Source: Clostridia bacterium
GTDB taxonomy: Bacteria > Bacillota > Clostridia > Oscillospirales > CAG-272
Length of the DNA stretch: 6,830 bases
Reading direction: 5' to 3'
Assembly: GCA_017520365.1 (NCBI GenBank)
Contig: JAFXFQ010000190.1
Location: 1 to 6,830, forward strand
The notes under the pieces are model-generated. The model made no database searches, was not told where the DNA came from, and saw only the letters and a program-made list of their open reading frames with translations. Positions 5,134-6,830 of this stretch are shown in pieces; positions within the stretch are counted from its first letter, which is position 1; every line of letters begins with the position of its first letter. Made by a program: the position numbers and the translations under genes.

Positions 5134-5418
5134 ATGGACGAAAGAATAACTGAAATCACAAAAAACACGGCGTTTCTTGCCCGCCTTTCTCTCACAGAGG
5201 AGGAGCTTTCCTCCTTTTCAAAGGATATGACCTCCATATACCATTTTGCAAGTCAAGTATCAGAGGCAAATGACGGGATGGGCAAGGATATCTGTGCAAA
5301 CGGTGCTCTACGGGCCGACACCGAGGATAGCTTTGACGATGTGACTGCTCTTCTTGCCGTTGCGCCAAAGGGCAGTCTTGTCGATGGGTGCTTTACCGTG
5401 CCGAAGGCGGTGGATTGA
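5134..5418 (+). CDS. gatC: Aspartyl/glutamyl-tRNA amidotransferase subunit C
   Basis: The small scaffold subunit of GatCAB, which converts Glu-tRNA(Gln) or Asp-tRNA(Asn) to the amidated form in the cytoplasm. GatC wraps around GatA and GatB. The 94-residue product has the family's length and marks: N-terminal helix with FLARLSLTEEELSSF (about 14-28), a second helix (about 29-45), the extended linker with ALRAD (58-62), LLAVAPKG (73-80) and the end FTVPKAV (87-93). The ATG at 5134 has a short AGGA site six bases upstream, which is weak. It ends one base before gatA, so the two are almost surely cotranslated. The presence of GatCAB suggests that the organism makes Gln-tRNA and/or Asn-tRNA by the indirect route, as usual in Bacillota. 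Confidence 0.93.
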   Translation: MDERITEITKNTAFLARLSLTEEELSSFSKDMTSIYHFASQVSEANDGMGKDICANGALRADTEDSFDDVTALLAVAPKGSLVDGCFTVPKAVD

Positions 5419-5419
5419 A

Positions 5420-6760
5420 ATGAGCATTACGAAAAGAACGGTAAGGGACCACGCAAAAGCCCTTCGCACAGGCGAATACAGCGCAAGAGAGCTTTGTCTT
5501 TCATATCTTGGGGAGATCGAAAAAAACGACTCCCGTCTCGGCGCCTATCTTACCGTTGACCGAAACGGGGCTCTTGAGGCGGCAGATGCGGCAGATAAAC
5601 GCCTCAGGGGTGGTGATGCACCTCTTCTTTGCGGTATTCCATACGGGGCTAAGGACAATATCTGCACAAGGGGCATTACCACAACGGCAGGCAGCACAAT
5701 GCTTGAGAGCTTTATTCCGCCATACGATGCAACCGTTATCGAAAGGCTGAAGGAAAATGGTGCTCTTCTTCTCGGAAAAACAAATATGGATGAGTTCGGC
5801 ATGGGCTCCGCAACGGACAACTCTGCCTATAAGGTAACGAAAAATCCCTTGAACGAGGAGCTTATCCCCGGCGGCTCCTCCGGCGGCAGTGCCGCCGCAG
5901 TAGCAGCAGGGCTTGCCCCATTTGCTCTCGGAAGCGACACGGGCGGAAGCGTTCGTCAGCCTGCCGCACTTTGCAACACGGTGGGCCTTTGCCCCACATA
6001 CGGCAGAGTATCACGCTACGGACTTATCGCCTTTGCATCATCTCTTGACAGGATCGGAATCCTTGCAAAAAGCTGCGAGGACTGCTCTCTTGTGTTCTCT
6101 GCGATTTCCGGAAAGGACAGGAGAGACTCCACCACTGTTGAAAAAAAAGCGGTCTCCCTCAGCCCCCTGAAGGGACTCAAGGTCGGAATCATAAGGGACC
6201 ATCTCGAGCTTTGCCGAGGCGGTACTGAGAAGGCGACGCTGTCGGCAATGGAGATGCTGACAAGGGCAGGAGCAGAATGCTCCTATATCTCCACACCCGC
6301 ACTGAAATACAGCGCGGAGTGCTACTACATCATTTCATCCGCAGAGGCATCCTCCAATCTGGCACGCTACGACGGTGTGCGCTTTGGAAAGAGATCTGCA
6401 TCCTTTGAAAACGGCCTTTCCGATTTCTACTGTAAAAACAGAAGTGCGGGGCTGGGGGACGAGGTGAAAAGACGTATCATGTTCGGTACGTTCACCCTGT
6501 CCGAAGGATTTACCAATGACACCTACAAAAAGGCTCTGAGCGTACGCACGCTCATAAAAGAGGAATATAACAGGCTGTTTTCAGAGTACCACATTCTCCT
6601 TTCACCAACAGTGGTATCCCCTGCCCGTCTCCTTTCGGAAAAGGAAAGTGACCCTGCCATCGTATACGCTGAGGATCTTTGCACCGTATCCCAGAGCCTT
6701 GCGGGGTACTTTACCTGCCATATTTACCACAGCCGATTCCGTGCAGTTATTGGACTTTGA
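5420..6760 (+). CDS. gatA: Glutamyl-tRNA(Gln) amidotransferase subunit A, C-terminus disrupted
   Basis: The glutaminase subunit of GatCAB, an amidase-signature enzyme that frees ammonia from glutamine and passes it to GatB. The start is ATG at 5420, one base after gatC; the frame is open further upstream only inside gatC. The catalytic triad is complete: Lys78 in GIPYGAKDN, cis-Ser153 in GGSSGGSAA and nucleophile Ser177 in GSDTGGSVRQPA, with the same 75- and 24-residue spacings as in well-studied amidase-signature enzymes. NMDEFGMGS (122-130), YGRVSRYGLIAFASSLD (194-210) and RRIMFGTFTLSEGF (351-364) are also family marks. Homology runs to SLAG (426-429), where LPAIS and the rest of the C-terminal lobe should follow. 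Instead 17 unrelated residues and a TGA end the protein at 446, against about 485-490 for normal GatA. It may be a real truncation, an insertion junction or a sequence or assembly fault; enzyme function is doubtful if real. Confidence 0.9.
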   Translation: MSITKRTVRDHAKALRTGEYSARELCLSYLGEIEKNDSRLGAYLTVDRNGALEAADAADKRLRGGDAPLLCGIPYGAKDNICTRGITTTAGSTMLESFIPPYDATVIERLKENGALLLGKTNMDEFGMGSATDNSAYKVTKNPLNEELIPGGSSGGSAAAVAAGLAPFALGSDTGGSVRQPAALCNTVGLCPTYGRVSRYGLIAFASSLDRIGILAKSCEDCSLVFSAISGKDRRDSTTVEKKAVSLSPLKGLKVGIIRDHLELCRGGTEKATLSAMEMLTRAGAECSYISTPALKYSAECYYIISSAEASSNLARYDGVRFGKRSASFENGLSDFYCKNRSAGLGDEVKRRIMFGTFTLSEGFTNDTYKKALSVRTLIKEEYNRLFSEYHILLSPTVVSPARLLSEKESDPAIVYAEDLCTVSQSLAGYFTCHIYHSRFRAVIGL

Positions 6761-6830
6761 CTTATCGTGGAGTCTTGTCCTCGGCCGGGGCCTTATATAT
6801 GATTTCTGTTCGTCAGGCCAGAGTTTTGCC
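6707..6830. other. Unexplained sequence replacing the gatA 3' end
   Basis: From the base after the SLAG codons of gatA, none of the three forward frames gives the expected GatA ending. In one other frame LPAI appears at nearly the right place, but the residues after it (FTTADSVQLL) do not match the family. Two forward frames and one reverse frame stay open to the edge, which is too short to mean much. There is a GC-rich patch (GGCCGGGGCC, 6783-6792). I see no inverted-repeat end or transposase sequence in what is visible. Confidence 0.55.

Noticed and set aside
6602..6829. Open minus-strand frame entering from the right edge
   Set aside because: About 75 codons without a recognisable motif, and two thirds may be a shadow of gatA codons. 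It cannot be told from chance without the sequence beyond the edge.

Overview
The window looks like a chromosomal segment of a gut-type member of the Clostridia (Bacillota), possibly near the Oscillospiraceae. The reasons are a YidC of the short Gram-positive type, the gene order rpmH-rnpA-yidD-yidC, a tRNA-dependent amidotransferase gene pair (gatC-gatA), a BspA-type leucine-rich-repeat protein, strong Shine-Dalgarno sites (AAGGAGG) and sigma-A-like promoters. The family-level guess is from memory of protein style, not from a search.

Left half, minus strand (1-3322). Reading 5'->3' on the minus strand, a two-gene unit comes first. It encodes a Cro/C1-type helix-turn-helix protein with membrane segments (2804-3310) and a membrane-anchored leucine-rich-repeat protein (1426-2820), overlapping by 17 bases. 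The conserved rpmH cluster follows with its own near-consensus promoter (1327-1356): rpmH (1107-1241, only 44 codons), a terminator-like hairpin, rnpA (561-965, GTG start), yidD (314-568, overlapping rnpA by 8 bases) and the first 102 codons of yidC, cut by the window edge. These genes link ribosome assembly (bL34), tRNA 5' maturation (RNase P protein) and membrane protein insertion (YidD, YidC). In many bacteria this cluster lies next to dnaA and the origin; here the flank upstream of rpmH holds the HTH/LRR pair instead.

Middle (3323-3578). This divergent intergenic region has an outward promoter on each side, two overlapping alternative hairpins and a 16-base direct repeat.

Right half, plus strand (3579-6830). 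A MATE-family efflux transporter starts at a GTG with an ideal ribosome binding site and ends in a soluble tail resembling the SHOCT motif. A perfect 10-bp hairpin follows, then gatC and gatA, separated by one base. GatA keeps its full Lys-cis-Ser-Ser catalytic triad, but homology stops abruptly after residue 429 and the frame ends 17 codons later, so about the last 50-60 residues of a normal GatA are missing. The final ~125 bases are unexplained.

Most of the window is ordinary housekeeping sequence. The points that merit a second look are the HTH-TM/TM-LRR pair, the SHOCT-like tail on the transporter, the broken gatA 3' end, and the hairpin between rpmH and rnpA that could compete for the rnpA ribosome binding site. 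I see no CRISPR array, tRNA, rRNA, insertion sequence or prophage gene.
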